From an uncultured Roseburia sp. (GTDB lineage: Bacteria; Bacillota; Clostridia; Lachnospirales; Lachnospiraceae): a stretch of DNA of 22,485 bases. Shown here one piece after another: positions 14,764 to 22,485 of this stretch; within the stretch, counting starts at the first letter, position 1, and each line of letters opens with the position of its first letter. The translations under genes were made by a program, and so were the position numbers. The notes under the pieces were generated by a model, which saw nothing but the letters and a program-made list of their open reading frames with translations, made no database searches and was not told where the DNA came from. Location of the stretch: NCBI GenBank assembly GCA_945928585.1, contig CAMENQ010000004.1, positions 1 through 22,485 on the forward strand, in the 5' to 3' direction.

Positions 14764-17100
14764 CTATTGCTTTTCTTCCATTATTTTCGGTATATTTTTC
14801 GAAACTCTTCTATCTGTTTTTTCACCAATATACTTCATATATTCATTCCTTGCTTCATCTCCGGTAATTACATAATCATGTATAACCACATGTCCTACAT
14901 CGCCCTTTATATTTCCCTGCCATACATCTCCGCCAATAACAATACGGCTTGGATCTTCTACCGTGTGAACATTTTCTGCCGTTGCCTGAAGCTTTCCGTC
15001 TACATAAAGACGGCTTTCCTGCTTTTTGGAGTTATAGGTAGCTGTAATATAATGCCATACGCCTTTTTCAAGTTCTTTTCCTATGGCATCATGCCATTCC
15101 TCCTCATGCAGAAAATCTTTCACTCTAAACATTGCCACGCCATCCCATGCATATGGCATAATACTGGCAAATCCGTTTTCAAAATCCATCTGCACCACTG
15201 CATTCCACAGCTTATACTCATCAGTTTTAAATGATACTGATATACTGTAATTCTGTACATTCACAAGTTCTTTAGGAAGTTCCAGAGTATTTTCATATGC
15301 GTTACCTGCTTCTCCGATAAATCTTACAACCTGTTTCTTAAGCTCATTATCATACACAAAGCCTGTCTTGTCTCCTATAAATTTTCCTTCATTTTTTCCA
15401 TTCTGGTCTGTAAGTTTTCCGTCCAGGTCATAGATAAATGTATTATTCTGTTCTATTATATTTGACAATGCATAATCCATAAAAGCTGTAGGTTTTAAAG
15501 GCTGTGAGAAATATTTTCCTGATGCCACGTCACAGCCGTATTTGCCAAGATAATCCAGCTCTGCTTTTTCTTCAACATCCTTCGATACAATACGGATGTT
15601 TAATTCTCTTGCCACTGATATAATACTCTTTGTCAGTATCATATTTGTTCTGTCGCTGCCCAGTCCCTTTATAAGGCTTCTGTCAATTACCCATTCAACT
15701 GCTGTAGTGTCATTTACACTGAGCAATGTGGATTTATTAACTACATTGCCCTTATTGCATGATATATCATAGCCGGATTTCTTAAGATTTTTCACCATCT
15801 CCTTAACCTTCGGATGATTCTCTATTTCTGCAAGACCTATACAGAAATTCTCAGGTTTCAGCTTATACTTTTCCACATGGGCATTAAGAAAATCTACAAA
15901 ATCCTTTTTATACATATGTTTTTTACTCATGCGGAAATTTACAACAAGTTTTTCAAGAGGTGTATTTCTCCAGCAGCTTACAATCCTGCATAACTCATCA
16001 AACATCTGGTTTTCCAGTTCAACGATAAATCCGTCTTCCTCAAGAATTTCAATAAACTCTTCCGGATACCTGAGACCATCTCTTGGATGCTCCCAGTAAA
16101 TGCCGGCATCTACACCTTCCACGCCTAATGTGGCTATATTTATTCTAGGCTGAAAATATATCTTAAACTGTCCTGAGCTTAAGGCAGTATATTTATCCCT
16201 GTCTACGCTCATCTTGTATTCTACTTCTTTTGCAATGTCATTATATACTATATATCTGCCTTTTCCTCCCTTTTTGGCCTGATACATAGCCACATCACAT
16301 CTTAAAAGAATATCATCCAGATCATCCTTCGACGACTGGTCAAGCATAATACCTATACTAAATGATATAATAGAACTTACATCTACATTCAGCTGAACTT
16401 CATCTACCGCGCCTATTATGCTTTCCGCTATGGCTATTACCTGCTCCTTTGGTACATTTCCGTCTATGATAGCTGCAAACTCATCACCACTTAATCTGGC
16501 AAAAAAGGCATCTCCTATCTTCTCTTTAACCATATGGCTTACTCTTACCAGAAGCTTATCTCCCATTTTATGACCATATGTATCATTTACCTTTTTAAAG
16601 TTATCTATATCCATAAACATACAGTGTACTGTATCAGATTTTATCTCCCAGCTGAAATGCTCATACATACCGCGTCTGTTTGGTAATCCCGTAAGATAAT
16701 CCGTCTGCGCGGCCTGCTTTACATCCACTTCAACATCCTTTGCTTTATCCGCTTTGTTTTCCATGTCCCTGTAGCTCAACATAAGCTTAAGAGCAGCATA
16801 AATCTGTTCAATGGAATAGTTTTTATTAACCACCAATACCCTGTTATCTTCCTCCACATCTATATCCAGACTGCCACCTTCCGTACATACAATAACATAC
16901 ATTTTTTTTGCAAATAATTTTAAAATATCCAGTTCATAATTGTTTTTATCCAGCATGACACAAACATTTTTATCTACTATATTTGTCACACTGGTCACAT
17001 TTATAAACTCAATATTGTCAAGATATTCACCGTACTTAGGTGCATTACTGAGGAAATTATATAATTCGCCATTTTCACTTATAACGTAAACCTTCTCCAT
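14764..17100 (-). CDS. GGDEF / degenerate EAL / LamG-domain protein
   Basis: About 778 residues from ATG 17100, which has AGGA six bases upstream; the longer frame to 17127 starts at TTG without a site. Order: an N-terminal receiver-like domain without clear phospho-Asp (1-115); a diguanylate cyclase domain (about 130-290) with TDYLTGLPNRRG, MDIDNFKKVND (163-173) and SGDEF (204-208), a tolerated variant of GGDEF, with no RxxD inhibitory site visible; an EAL-like domain (about 310-545) whose EAL triad is replaced by VDA and whose DDFG segment is absent, so probably not a phosphodiesterase; and a LamG/concanavalin-like C-terminus (about 555-770) with VWHYITATYNSKKQESRLYVDGKL. No signal peptide or membrane helix is seen, so it appears cytosolic. 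It may make c-di-GMP, or bind it through the EAL relic, and could tune nearby polysaccharide genes. Confidence 0.85.
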   Translation of the reverse strand: MEKVYVISENGELYNFLSNAPKYGEYLDNIEFINVTSVTNIVDKNVCVMLDKNNYELDILKLFAKKMYVIVCTEGGSLDIDVEEDNRVLVVNKNYSIEQIYAALKLMLSYRDMENKADKAKDVEVDVKQAAQTDYLTGLPNRRGMYEHFSWEIKSDTVHCMFMDIDNFKKVNDTYGHKMGDKLLVRVSHMVKEKIGDAFFARLSGDEFAAIIDGNVPKEQVIAIAESIIGAVDEVQLNVDVSSIISFSIGIMLDQSSKDDLDDILLRCDVAMYQAKKGGKGRYIVYNDIAKEVEYKMSVDRDKYTALSSGQFKIYFQPRINIATLGVEGVDAGIYWEHPRDGLRYPEEFIEILEEDGFIVELENQMFDELCRIVSCWRNTPLEKLVVNFRMSKKHMYKKDFVDFLNAHVEKYKLKPENFCIGLAEIENHPKVKEMVKNLKKSGYDISCNKGNVVNKSTLLSVNDTTAVEWVIDRSLIKGLGSDRTNMILTKSIISVARELNIRIVSKDVEEKAELDYLGKYGCDVASGKYFSQPLKPTAFMDYALSNIIEQNNTFIYDLDGKLTDQNGKNEGKFIGDKTGFVYDNELKKQVVRFIGEAGNAYENTLELPKELVNVQNYSISVSFKTDEYKLWNAVVQMDFENGFASIMPYAWDGVAMFRVKDFLHEEEWHDAIGKELEKGVWHYITATYNSKKQESRLYVDGKLQATAENVHTVEDPSRIVIGGDVWQGNIKGDVGHVVIHDYVITGDEARNEYMKYIGEKTDRRVSKNIPKIMEEKQ

Positions 17101-17155
17101 TTGTTTTCCTCGCCTCTCCGGACACAATTCACATTATGCCCATATTAGTGTCTAC

Positions 17156-17184
17156 ATAATATTACATATAGCTGAATTTGTCAA
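17156..17184 (-). promoter_or_regulatory. Sigma-A promoter for the GGDEF gene
   Basis: Minus strand TTGACA (17179-17184), 17-nt spacer, TATTAT (17156-17161). The -35 is perfect and the -10 matches five of six. It sits about 55 nt upstream of the chosen start at 17100. Confidence 0.75.
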
Positions 17185-17281
17185 TAATTTATCAGAATTT
17201 TACTTCTTTTGCCACGCATCTTTTACCACTTTTATGAGGTGTATTTTTGCTACTTTCATCGTGAAAGGAGGGTATTTACTT

Positions 17282-17359
17282 ATGTTTTATATATTTTTAA
17301 CGCAGACAGTTTTACCCTTCTTCTCTGTTTCATTATTAAAAAAAGAGAACACTATATGA
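17282..17359 (+). CDS. Possible tiny hydrophobic peptide gene (holin-like/type I toxin relic)
   Basis: A strong ribosome site, AAAGGAGGG (17264-17272), sits 9 nt before ATG 17282, which opens 25 codons of a hydrophobic peptide ending LLKKENTI. The next frame (from 17278) reads TYVLYIFNADSFTLLLCFIIKK, which is closer to the Firmicute holin-like toxin pattern (TYE-x-LYLM...hydrophobic...KK). This suggests a frame-shifted relic. The lysine codons run into the terminator stem, as in compact type I toxin genes. Otherwise 17185-17443 contains only the terminator. No antisense RNA promoter was established. Confidence 0.22.
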   Translation: MFYIFLTQTVLPFFSVSLLKKENTI

Positions 17360-17413
17360 TTCTTCAATCCAATGTATACCTGTATCCTAAATCATATAAG
17401 GTTCTCTTTTTAT
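17338..17413 (-). terminator. Strong bidirectional terminator after araD
   Basis: AAAAAGAGAAC pairs with GTTCTCTTTTT at the base, followed after a small internal loop by an ATATGATT/AATCATAT stem and a loop of about 28 nt. On the minus strand the right arm ends in seven Ts (17338-17344), about 30 nt after the araD stop. The plus-strand right arm also ends in five Ts, so it could stop both directions. Confidence 0.85.
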
Positions 17414-17443
17414 TATTATATATACGGTTTAATAACTATGATA

Positions 17444-18139
17444 TTAATTCTGTCCGTAGTAAGCATTTGCACCATGTTTTCTGTAATAATGCTTATCCTG
17501 TAACTCCTGTGGAGCCGGCTGGATACGTGGATTTATAGTCTCAGCTCTGTAAGCCATCTTAGCTACTTCCTCAAGAACTACTGCATTATGTACTGCTTCA
17601 TGAGCATCCTTGCCCCATGCAAAAGGACCATGATTCTTGCAAAGTACACACGGAACAGCCATAGGGTCCTTACCCATACGGTTAAACTCATTAACAATAA
17701 GGTGACCTGTATTCTCCTCATATGCGCCTTCTATTTCTTCCTTTGTAAGGCATCTTACACAAGGAATCTCTCCATACATATAGTCGGCATGTGTTGTACC
17801 ATAACATGGAATACCTCTTCCTGCCTGTGCCCAGCTTGTAGCATATGATGAATGTGTATGTACTACACCGCCAACCTCAGGAAATGCCTTGTATATTTCA
17901 AGGTGTGTAGCTGTGTCTGAAGAAGGCTTATATTTTCCTTCTACCTTATTACCATTTAAATCCATAACTACCATATCGTCAGGAGTAAGCTTGTCGTAAT
18001 CTACGCCTGATGGCTTAATTACAAAAAGTCCCTTTTCTCTGTCGATACCGCTTACATTACCCCATGTAAAAGTAACAAGTCCATACTTTGGAAGATCCAT
18101 ATTTGCCTCATATACGGCTTTCTTTAATTCCTCTAACAT
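17444..18139 (-). CDS. araD: L-ribulose-5-phosphate 4-epimerase
   Basis: 231 residues, the same length as E. coli AraD. It converts L-ribulose-5-phosphate to D-xylulose-5-phosphate by retro-aldol chemistry with a divalent metal, feeding the pentose phosphate pathway. Seen: TWGNVSG (25-31), [11 protein letters not shown] (41-51), SSDTATH (Asp75), the metal-ligand pair HTH (His94 and His96), [14 protein letters not shown] and KNHGPFAWG (His170, third ligand). AAAGGA precedes the ATG. It is last in the arabinose operon, 40 nt after the kinase, and followed by a strong terminator. L-fuculose-phosphate aldolase is the nearest alternative, but the length, motifs and araA context favour AraD. Confidence 0.95.
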   Translation of the reverse strand: MLEELKKAVYEANMDLPKYGLVTFTWGNVSGIDREKGLFVIKPSGVDYDKLTPDDMVVMDLNGNKVEGKYKPSSDTATHLEIYKAFPEVGGVVHTHSSYATSWAQAGRGIPCYGTTHADYMYGEIPCVRCLTKEEIEGAYEENTGHLIVNEFNRMGKDPMAVPCVLCKNHGPFAWGKDAHEAVHNAVVLEEVAKMAYRAETINPRIQPAPQELQDKHYYRKHGANAYYGQN

Positions 18140-18179
18140 TTTTTATTCCTTTCTGCATATGTTTGTCCATATGCCGTAA

Positions 18180-19772
18180 CTATTTTAAATTATCTACTGC
18201 AGCTCTTTCGATAGGAAGTCCTGCCTTATATCTTGATGCAAACTCATCAAATCCCTTTACATCCGCAGGATCCGGCTGCATTGTCTCGCCCTCCTGGCCT
18301 GCAAATATTTTATTGTTAAGGAAGTCGTCAAGACTCTCTCCCTCTTCCTTATTAATAAGGTAAGAAGCAAGTATAGCCATACCCCATGCACCGCCTTCGC
18401 CTGCTGTTGCCATAACTGTAACAGGTGAGTTAAGTGCTGCTGCTAAGTAGCTTTGTCCTACGCCCTTTGTCTTAAAGAGTCCGCCATGTCCTGTAATACG
18501 GTCTACCTTTACACCTTCTTCCTTAAGAAGAATATCAAAACCTACCTTAAGCACGCCAAATGATGAGTAAAGATTTGCTCTCATAAAGTTTGCAAGATTA
18601 AATTTGCTCTCAGGAGTTCTTACAAATAATGGTCTTCCTTCCTCAAAGCCTGTAATATGCTCGCCTGAGAAGTAGTTGTAAGCTAAAAGACCGCCACAGT
18701 CCTTGTCTCCCTCAAGAGTCTTTGTGTAGAGTGTTCCGTAAAGCTTGTTCATATCTACTTCCATTCCAAAGCTTTCAGCAAACTCCTTAAATATATTTAC
18801 CCATGCATTTAAGTCTGATGTACAGTTGTTGCAGTGAGCCATGGCTACCGGAAGTCCTGTCGGTGTGGTAACTACGTCTATTTCATCGTGAGGTGCCTTC
18901 ATATCATGTTCAAGAACTACCATACCGAAAATAGATGTACCTGCCGAAACATTACCTGTACGAAGAGAGATGCTGTTTGTACATACCATACCTGTACCTG
19001 CATCACCCTCAGGAGGACACATAGGTATGCCTGCCTTAAGCTTTCCTGATACGTCAAGCTTTTTAGCGCCTTCCTCTGTCAGTACGCCTGCCTTTTCACC
19101 TGCCACAAGTGATTTAGGAAGTATATCCCTAAGCTTCCATGGGAAGTTTCTGTCAGCTATAAGGTTGTCAAACTTCTCAACCATATCTGCGTAGTAATCC
19201 TTTGTATTCATGTCTACAGGGAACATACCTGAAGCTTCTCCTACACCGATTACCTTCTCGCCTGAAAGCTGCCAGTGGATGTAGCCCTCAAGTGTAGTAA
19301 TAAAGTCAATGTCCTTTACATGCTCCTCGCCGTTTAATATAGCCTGATACAAATGTGCTATACTCCATCTCTGTGGAATATGGAAATTAAATAATTTTGT
19401 AAGCTCTGCAGAAGCCTGCTCTGTAATAGAGTTTCTCCATGTACGGAATGGAACCATAAGCTCTCCTGCCTTGTTAAACGGCATATATCCGTGCATCATA
19501 GCTGAAAATCCAATAGCTCCTACTGTCTCAATGTCAACACCATACTTTGCTTTTGCATCTGCTGCCATATTGCTGTAAGCGTCCTGCAGACCTGTCCAGA
19601 TATCATCAAGCGAATATGTCCAGATACCATTTTCAAGTCTGTTCTCCCAGCCATGGTCGCCTGATGCTATAGGCTGGTTATCCTCACCAACAAGTACAGC
19701 CTTGATTCTTGTAGAACCAAACTCAATACCGAGAGCTGTTTTTCCTGATAAAATTGCGTCTTTTGCGTTCAT
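18180..19772 (-). CDS. araK: FGGY-family ribulokinase (AraK-type, non-classical)
   Basis: About 530 residues. It should phosphorylate L-ribulose with ATP between the AraA and AraD steps. FGGY-family features: the phosphate-binding loop [15 protein letters not shown] (14-28), GFSAMMHGY (88-96), a putative catalytic Asp in PPEGDAGTG (D257), [13 protein letters not shown], and the late [14 protein letters not shown] nucleotide-site segments. It is unlike classical AraB in its N-terminus and more like the separate ribulokinase described as AraK in Clostridium acetobutylicum; that resemblance is from memory. The ATG at 19778 abuts GGAGG, so the ATG at 19772, six bases after it, is the likely start. 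Xylulokinase is the main alternative, but the operon argues for ribulose. Confidence 0.82.
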   Translation of the reverse strand: MNAKDAILSGKTALGIEFGSTRIKAVLVGEDNQPIASGDHGWENRLENGIWTYSLDDIWTGLQDAYSNMAADAKAKYGVDIETVGAIGFSAMMHGYMPFNKAGELMVPFRTWRNSITEQASAELTKLFNFHIPQRWSIAHLYQAILNGEEHVKDIDFITTLEGYIHWQLSGEKVIGVGEASGMFPVDMNTKDYYADMVEKFDNLIADRNFPWKLRDILPKSLVAGEKAGVLTEEGAKKLDVSGKLKAGIPMCPPEGDAGTGMVCTNSISLRTGNVSAGTSIFGMVVLEHDMKAPHDEIDVVTTPTGLPVAMAHCNNCTSDLNAWVNIFKEFAESFGMEVDMNKLYGTLYTKTLEGDKDCGGLLAYNYFSGEHITGFEEGRPLFVRTPESKFNLANFMRANLYSSFGVLKVGFDILLKEEGVKVDRITGHGGLFKTKGVGQSYLAAALNSPVTVMATAGEGGAWGMAILASYLINKEEGESLDDFLNNKIFAGQEGETMQPDPADVKGFDEFASRYKAGLPIERAAVDNLK

Positions 19773-19804
19773 TGTCATCCTCCATCTGCAAATTTTTTCA
19801 AAAA

Positions 19805-19849
19805 TTGCAAAATCGCTACACGAAATATATTCGCGTAGCGAATCTGCAA
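19805..19849 (-). promoter_or_regulatory. Intra-operon hairpin between araA and the kinase gene
   Basis: TCGCTAC-x-CGAA (19813-19824) pairs with TTCG-x-GTAGCGA (19830-19841) around an ATATA loop. An outer TTGCA/TGCAA pair (19805-19809 with 19845-19849) extends it. It fills the 97-nt gap between the araA stop and the kinase start. On the minus strand the following sequence is T-rich but without a long U-run, so partial attenuation or mRNA processing/stabilisation is more likely than full termination. Confidence 0.6.
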
Positions 19850-19869
19850 ATTATATTAATCCTGCTTTA

Positions 19870-21375
19870 CTACTTTGTAAATTTGTAGTAAGCTTCGTTC
19901 CACTTTAACTCGTTCTTTAATGCGTGGATATTTGTATTCTCATCAATGATAACACTCTCAATACCCATAGCACTTGCCCAGTCAGCCATCTGCTCAACTG
20001 TAAGGTCATAAGAGAATGCTGTATGATGAGCACCGCCTGCTAAAATCCAAGCCTCACAGCCTGTAGCAAAGTCTGGCTTTGGTGTCCAGTAAGCTGTACC
20101 TACAGGAAGCTTTGGCATAGGCTTTTCTACCTTCTTACACTCTACTGCATTGATAAGAAGTCTGAATCTGTCGCCTAAATCAATAAGGGATGTAGCTACT
20201 GCAGGGCCTGTCTTAGATGTAAATACAAGACGTGCAGGATCTTCTCTGTTACCCATAGAAAGTGGACATACTCTCATAGCTACGTCGCCTTCTGCACAGC
20301 TTGGACATACCTCAAGCATATGTGCCTGAAGGATACCTTCCTTACCTGCTACAAGATTATATGTATAGTCCTCCATAAGTGAAGAACCCTTTCTGTCCTT
20401 CTTATTAGCTGTCATCAGCTTCATAAGACGAACCATAGCTGCAACCTTCCAGTCACCTTCTGCACCGAAGCCGTAGCCCTTTTCCATAAGTCTCTGGATA
20501 GCAAGTCCCGGAAGCTGCTTTAATCCGCCGAGCATACCAAAGTGTGTAACTACTGCCTGATAGTTGTTCTCTGTTAAGAACTTCTCGATACCGATTTCCT
20601 GCTGAGCCTGAACTGCCACATGTCTTCTGAACTCTGCTGCATCTCTTCCGTCATCGATAATCTTATACTTGCTGTAGTACTCATCTACTAATGCGTTTAC
20701 ATCACCTTCTGAAACTGCATTGACATAATCTACTACATCATTTACACAGTAATGGTCAATTTCCCAACCAAACTTAATCTGTGCTTCAACCTTATCGCCT
20801 TCTGTAACGGCTACGTTGTTCATATTGTCACCGAAACGGCATACACGGATATGGCTTGATTCAATAACACCGATAGCTGTAGTCATCCAGTCACCGATTC
20901 TCTTCTGAACTGTAGCGTTTGTCCAATGTCCAACGATAATCTTTCTGTCAATACCCATACGACTTACAATATGTCCGTACTCTCTGTCACCGTGAGCTGA
21001 CTGGTTCTCGTTCATAAAGTCCATATCGATGGTGTCGTAAGGAATCTCCTCATTGAACTGTGTATGAAGATGGCAAAGAGGCTTCTTGTACTCCTTTAAT
21101 CCAAGAATCCACATCTTTGCAGGTGAGAATGTATGCATCCATGTGATAACACCTGCACATTCAGGATCGTTGTTTGCATCGTTAAATGTCTGTCTGATAG
21201 AAGCCTGGCTTATAAGAGTAGGCTTTAATACTATTTCATAAGGTATGTCTGAAGATGCATTTAATCCTTCAACAATCTTTGCTGAATGTTCAGCTACCTT
21301 CTTTAAGCACTCATCACCATAGAGATCCTGTGAGCCTGTACAGAACCAGAATTTGTAAGTTTTGTTGTTTAACAT
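19870..21375 (-). CDS. araA: L-arabinose isomerase
   Basis: 501 residues (E. coli AraA is 500). It converts L-arabinose to L-ribulose using Mn2+. Features: the N-terminal FWFCTGSQDLYG (9-20), ITWMHTFSPAKMWI (77-90), LCHLHTQFN (100-108), and the metal/catalytic residues Glu306 (GFGAEGDWK), Glu335 (SLMEDYTYN), His352 (AHMLEVCPS) and His450/451 (AGGAHHTAFS). ATG 21375 has AAGGAGG 11 nt upstream. It is first in the araA-araK-araD operon, behind a promoter at 21502-21531 and a leader of about 120 nt. No transporter or AraR regulator lies in the window, so uptake and control genes must be elsewhere. Confidence 0.97.
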   Translation of the reverse strand: MLNNKTYKFWFCTGSQDLYGDECLKKVAEHSAKIVEGLNASSDIPYEIVLKPTLISQASIRQTFNDANNDPECAGVITWMHTFSPAKMWILGLKEYKKPLCHLHTQFNEEIPYDTIDMDFMNENQSAHGDREYGHIVSRMGIDRKIIVGHWTNATVQKRIGDWMTTAIGVIESSHIRVCRFGDNMNNVAVTEGDKVEAQIKFGWEIDHYCVNDVVDYVNAVSEGDVNALVDEYYSKYKIIDDGRDAAEFRRHVAVQAQQEIGIEKFLTENNYQAVVTHFGMLGGLKQLPGLAIQRLMEKGYGFGAEGDWKVAAMVRLMKLMTANKKDRKGSSLMEDYTYNLVAGKEGILQAHMLEVCPSCAEGDVAMRVCPLSMGNREDPARLVFTSKTGPAVATSLIDLGDRFRLLINAVECKKVEKPMPKLPVGTAYWTPKPDFATGCEAWILAGGAHHTAFSYDLTVEQMADWASAMGIESVIIDENTNIHALKNELKWNEAYYKFTK

Positions 21376-21442
21376 ATCAGTTAAATCCTCCTTTATGTTG
21401 TTGTGTTTTTATGTAATATTTCACGTGGTTATAGCGAGTCCA

Positions 21443-21456
21443 TTCAAGATCTTTAA
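21443..21456. promoter_or_regulatory. Candidate operator in the araA leader
   Basis: An almost perfect 14-bp palindrome, TTCAAGATCTTTAA, with an exact AAGATCTT core (21446-21453), lies about 50 nt downstream of the araA -10 box. A TATAGC hexamer is repeated in direct orientation on either side (21430-21435 and 21465-21470). A repressor bound here could block elongation; no regulator is known from this window and the site is not a clear match to AraR or CcpA boxes I know. Confidence 0.25.
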
Positions 21457-21501
21457 TTATTGTATATAGCCATAAGAACGCTCTCCCACTATTATGACTA
21501 C

Positions 21502-21531
21502 ATTATACAACGACACCCCCTATATTTACAA
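21502..21531 (-). promoter_or_regulatory. Predicted sigma-A promoter of the araA operon
   Basis: Minus strand TTGTAA (21526-21531), 18-nt spacer, perfect TATAAT (21502-21507). It predicts transcription starting near 21495 and a leader of about 120 nt. The 21376-21570 gap contains no gene. Confidence 0.65.
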
Positions 21532-21570
21532 GTTGTTTTTTTATATATTTTTTATTGTATATTTGTTACG

Positions 21571-22359
21571 TTACTTCTGCTTTTCCAACTCCAGATATTC
21601 ACATATTCCGTCGCAAAGTGCCTGCGCCACCTTTTCCTGATAATCATCTGTTTTTAAAAGCTCTGCCTCGCTGTAATTTGACAAAAATCCGCACTCAGCA
21701 ATAACAGCCGGACATTTTACATTTAGCAGTATGTAGTAATTATCGTTTTTCTTTGCTTTTCTTTGATTATCCTTATCCAATGTTTCCCTAAGATGATTCT
21801 GCAGGATAACTGCTGCCTTTTCTCCCTCTGCGGAATGCGAATAATAAAACACCTGTGCCCCCTTTACCCCCTCTGAGCTGTAATTATTCTGATGTATGCT
21901 TATCATCAGATTTGGATTTACTTCATTAATAAGCTGACATCTGGCCTTCATATCTGCAACCTTTTTATTGCTGTCGTTTTCACCGTACAAGCCTGTGTCT
22001 GTTTCTCGTGTCATCACTACCCCTAGCCCCCTGTCCTTAAGTTTATTCCTGAGTTTTAAGGATATACTTAAGTTTATATCCTGTTCTTCATCTCCAAGCA
22101 CGGATATGGTGCCCCCATCTATTCCTCCATGTCCCGGATCAATAACAACAGTCTTTTTTTCTTCTTTTTCCCCGTCTGCCGTGGTTCTTAGTGCAGGCAT
22201 TTTTGATGAAAAAATATATACAAGTATAAGTAAAAGCACCGCCATGGCAAGCTCAAAATATTTTTTCATTTTGTTATTATACGGTGTTTCCATATGCTCT
22301 GTGCCTGTTTTTTCTCTATTTGCATTTGCAAACATTTCCCTTATTTTTTTCCAATTCAA
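21571..22359 (-). CDS. cwlD: N-acetylmuramoyl-L-alanine amidase (Amidase_3, CwlD-like)
   Basis: 262 residues. It cleaves the bond between MurNAc and L-alanine in peptidoglycan; CwlD relatives act during spore cortex formation to make muramic-delta-lactam. A single membrane helix at about 34-52 (LAMAVLLLILVYIFSS) acts as signal anchor and places the enzyme outside. The Amidase_3 domain shows the zinc ligands His77 (IDPGHGG), Glu91/92 (DEEQDINLS) and His156 (MISIHQNN), and the catalytic Glu222 (IAECGFLSN). The start used here is TTG 22359 with AGGGTGA just upstream; the first ATG (22335) has no separated ribosome site. Specific assignment to CwlD rather than another Amidase_3 enzyme is by size and architecture only. 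Confidence 0.8.
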   Translation of the reverse strand: MNWKKIREMFANANREKTGTEHMETPYNNKMKKYFELAMAVLLLILVYIFSSKMPALRTTADGEKEEKKTVVIDPGHGGIDGGTISVLGDEEQDINLSISLKLRNKLKDRGLGVVMTRETDTGLYGENDSNKKVADMKARCQLINEVNPNLMISIHQNNYSSEGVKGAQVFYYSHSAEGEKAAVILQNHLRETLDKDNQRKAKKNDNYYILLNVKCPAVIAECGFLSNYSEAELLKTDDYQEKVAQALCDGICEYLELEKQK

Positions 22360-22360
22360 A

Positions 22361-22421
22361 AAATCACCCTTATTTCAATGTGCAGATAATCTCTACATTA
22401 TATTGATAATCAGGGTGATTT
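22361..22421 (-). terminator. Terminator-like hairpin that covers the amidase ribosome-binding site
   Basis: AAATCACCCT and AGGGTGATTT (22361-22370 and 22412-22421) form a perfect 10-bp inverted repeat, with further imperfect pairing inside (TTAT..CAAT with ATTGATAA). On the minus strand the second arm ends in TTTTTTG, so the hairpin looks like an intrinsic terminator for the gene entering from the right. That same arm supplies the AGGGTGA site and abuts the TTG start of the amidase gene. Confidence 0.65.
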
Positions 22422-22435
22422 ATTCATTATTAAAA

Positions 22436-22485
22436 TTATTGTTCAGGTCTTTTAATAACAGTTCTTTCAGTAAAAACAGCTCTTT
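22436..22485 (-). CDS. C-terminal end of an unidentified gene (5' part outside the window)
   Basis: Two minus-strand frames are open from the right edge. One ends at TAA 22436-22438 with the tail RAVFTERTVIKRPEQ, which has a protein-like mixed composition and leaves 14 nt before the terminator. The other ends at TAA 22420-22422, touching the terminator stem, with a Leu/Asn-rich tail. The first is preferred. The terminator at 22361-22421 supports a gene ending here, but 16 residues are too few to identify it. Confidence 0.35.
   Translation of the reverse strand, partial: RAVFTERTVIKRPEQ

Noticed and set aside
14767..15234. 155-codon plus-strand frame opposite the LamG domain
   Set aside because: Antisense shadow of the GGDEF/LamG gene; no ribosome site or recognisable motif.
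17209..17538. 109-codon plus-strand frame after araD
   Set aside because: As a whole it crosses the terminator and enters araD from the antisense side. Only its middle part resembles a holin-like toxin and is reported separately as a low-confidence relic.
21431..21446. Possible CcpA (cre) site in the araA leader
   Set aside because: The sequence around TCGCTATAA matches only about half of the cre consensus positions, too weak to report as a site.

Overview
The window looks like chromosomal DNA of a low-GC, anaerobic Firmicute, most likely a gut Lachnospiraceae (Roseburia/Butyrivibrio/Eubacterium-like). This rests on the AT-rich sequence, AGGAGG ribosome sites, consensus sigma-A promoters, a CwlD-like amidase, an AraA/AraD operon with a non-classical ribulokinase, and accessory families common in that group (DUF4869, AAA-ATPase-like/PD-(D/E)XK proteins). 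The genus is inference. Nearly all genes are on the minus strand, so the biological order runs from high to low coordinates.

Region 1 (1-8193, minus) is a cell-surface polysaccharide operon. A predicted promoter at 8165-8193 leads into a PglF-like NDP-sugar 4,6-dehydratase, a DegT-type sugar aminotransferase, a short PglC-like phosphoglycosyl transferase, a GT2 and two GT4 glycosyltransferases, and a Wzy-like polymerase/ligase that runs off the left edge. Spacing is tight throughout (4-nt overlap to 46-nt gaps). The first three genes predict a 4-amino-6-deoxy sugar built on UDP and loaded onto a polyprenyl-phosphate carrier. The glycosyltransferases would extend the unit and the last gene would polymerise or transfer it.

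Region 2 (about 8.2-11.9 kb) is an accessory patch inside the polysaccharide locus. It holds a truncated transposase whose 5' end has an unusual interleaved pair of inverted repeats, a relic of a second gene fused to that transposase, a DUF4869 gene, an AAA-ATPase-like/PD-(D/E)XK protein with an apparent loss of a catalytic Asp, and a complete yefM-yoeB toxin-antitoxin operon with a consensus promoter and a YefM-type operator.

Region 3 (about 11.9-17.2 kb, minus) returns to surface-polysaccharide and signalling genes, each with its own strong promoter: a long WbaP-type polyprenyl glycosylphosphotransferase, UDP-galactopyranose mutase (glf), and a GGDEF/degenerate-EAL/LamG protein with no visible secretion signal. 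Terminators follow the first and third.

Region 4 (17.2-22.5 kb, minus) is an L-arabinose operon, araA-araK-araD, with a promoter, an intra-operon hairpin and a strong terminator. Upstream of it are a CwlD-like N-acetylmuramoyl-L-alanine amidase and the extreme C-terminus of another gene. The terminator-like hairpin between those last two genes covers the amidase ribosome site. No rRNA, tRNA, CRISPR array or replication origin was seen.
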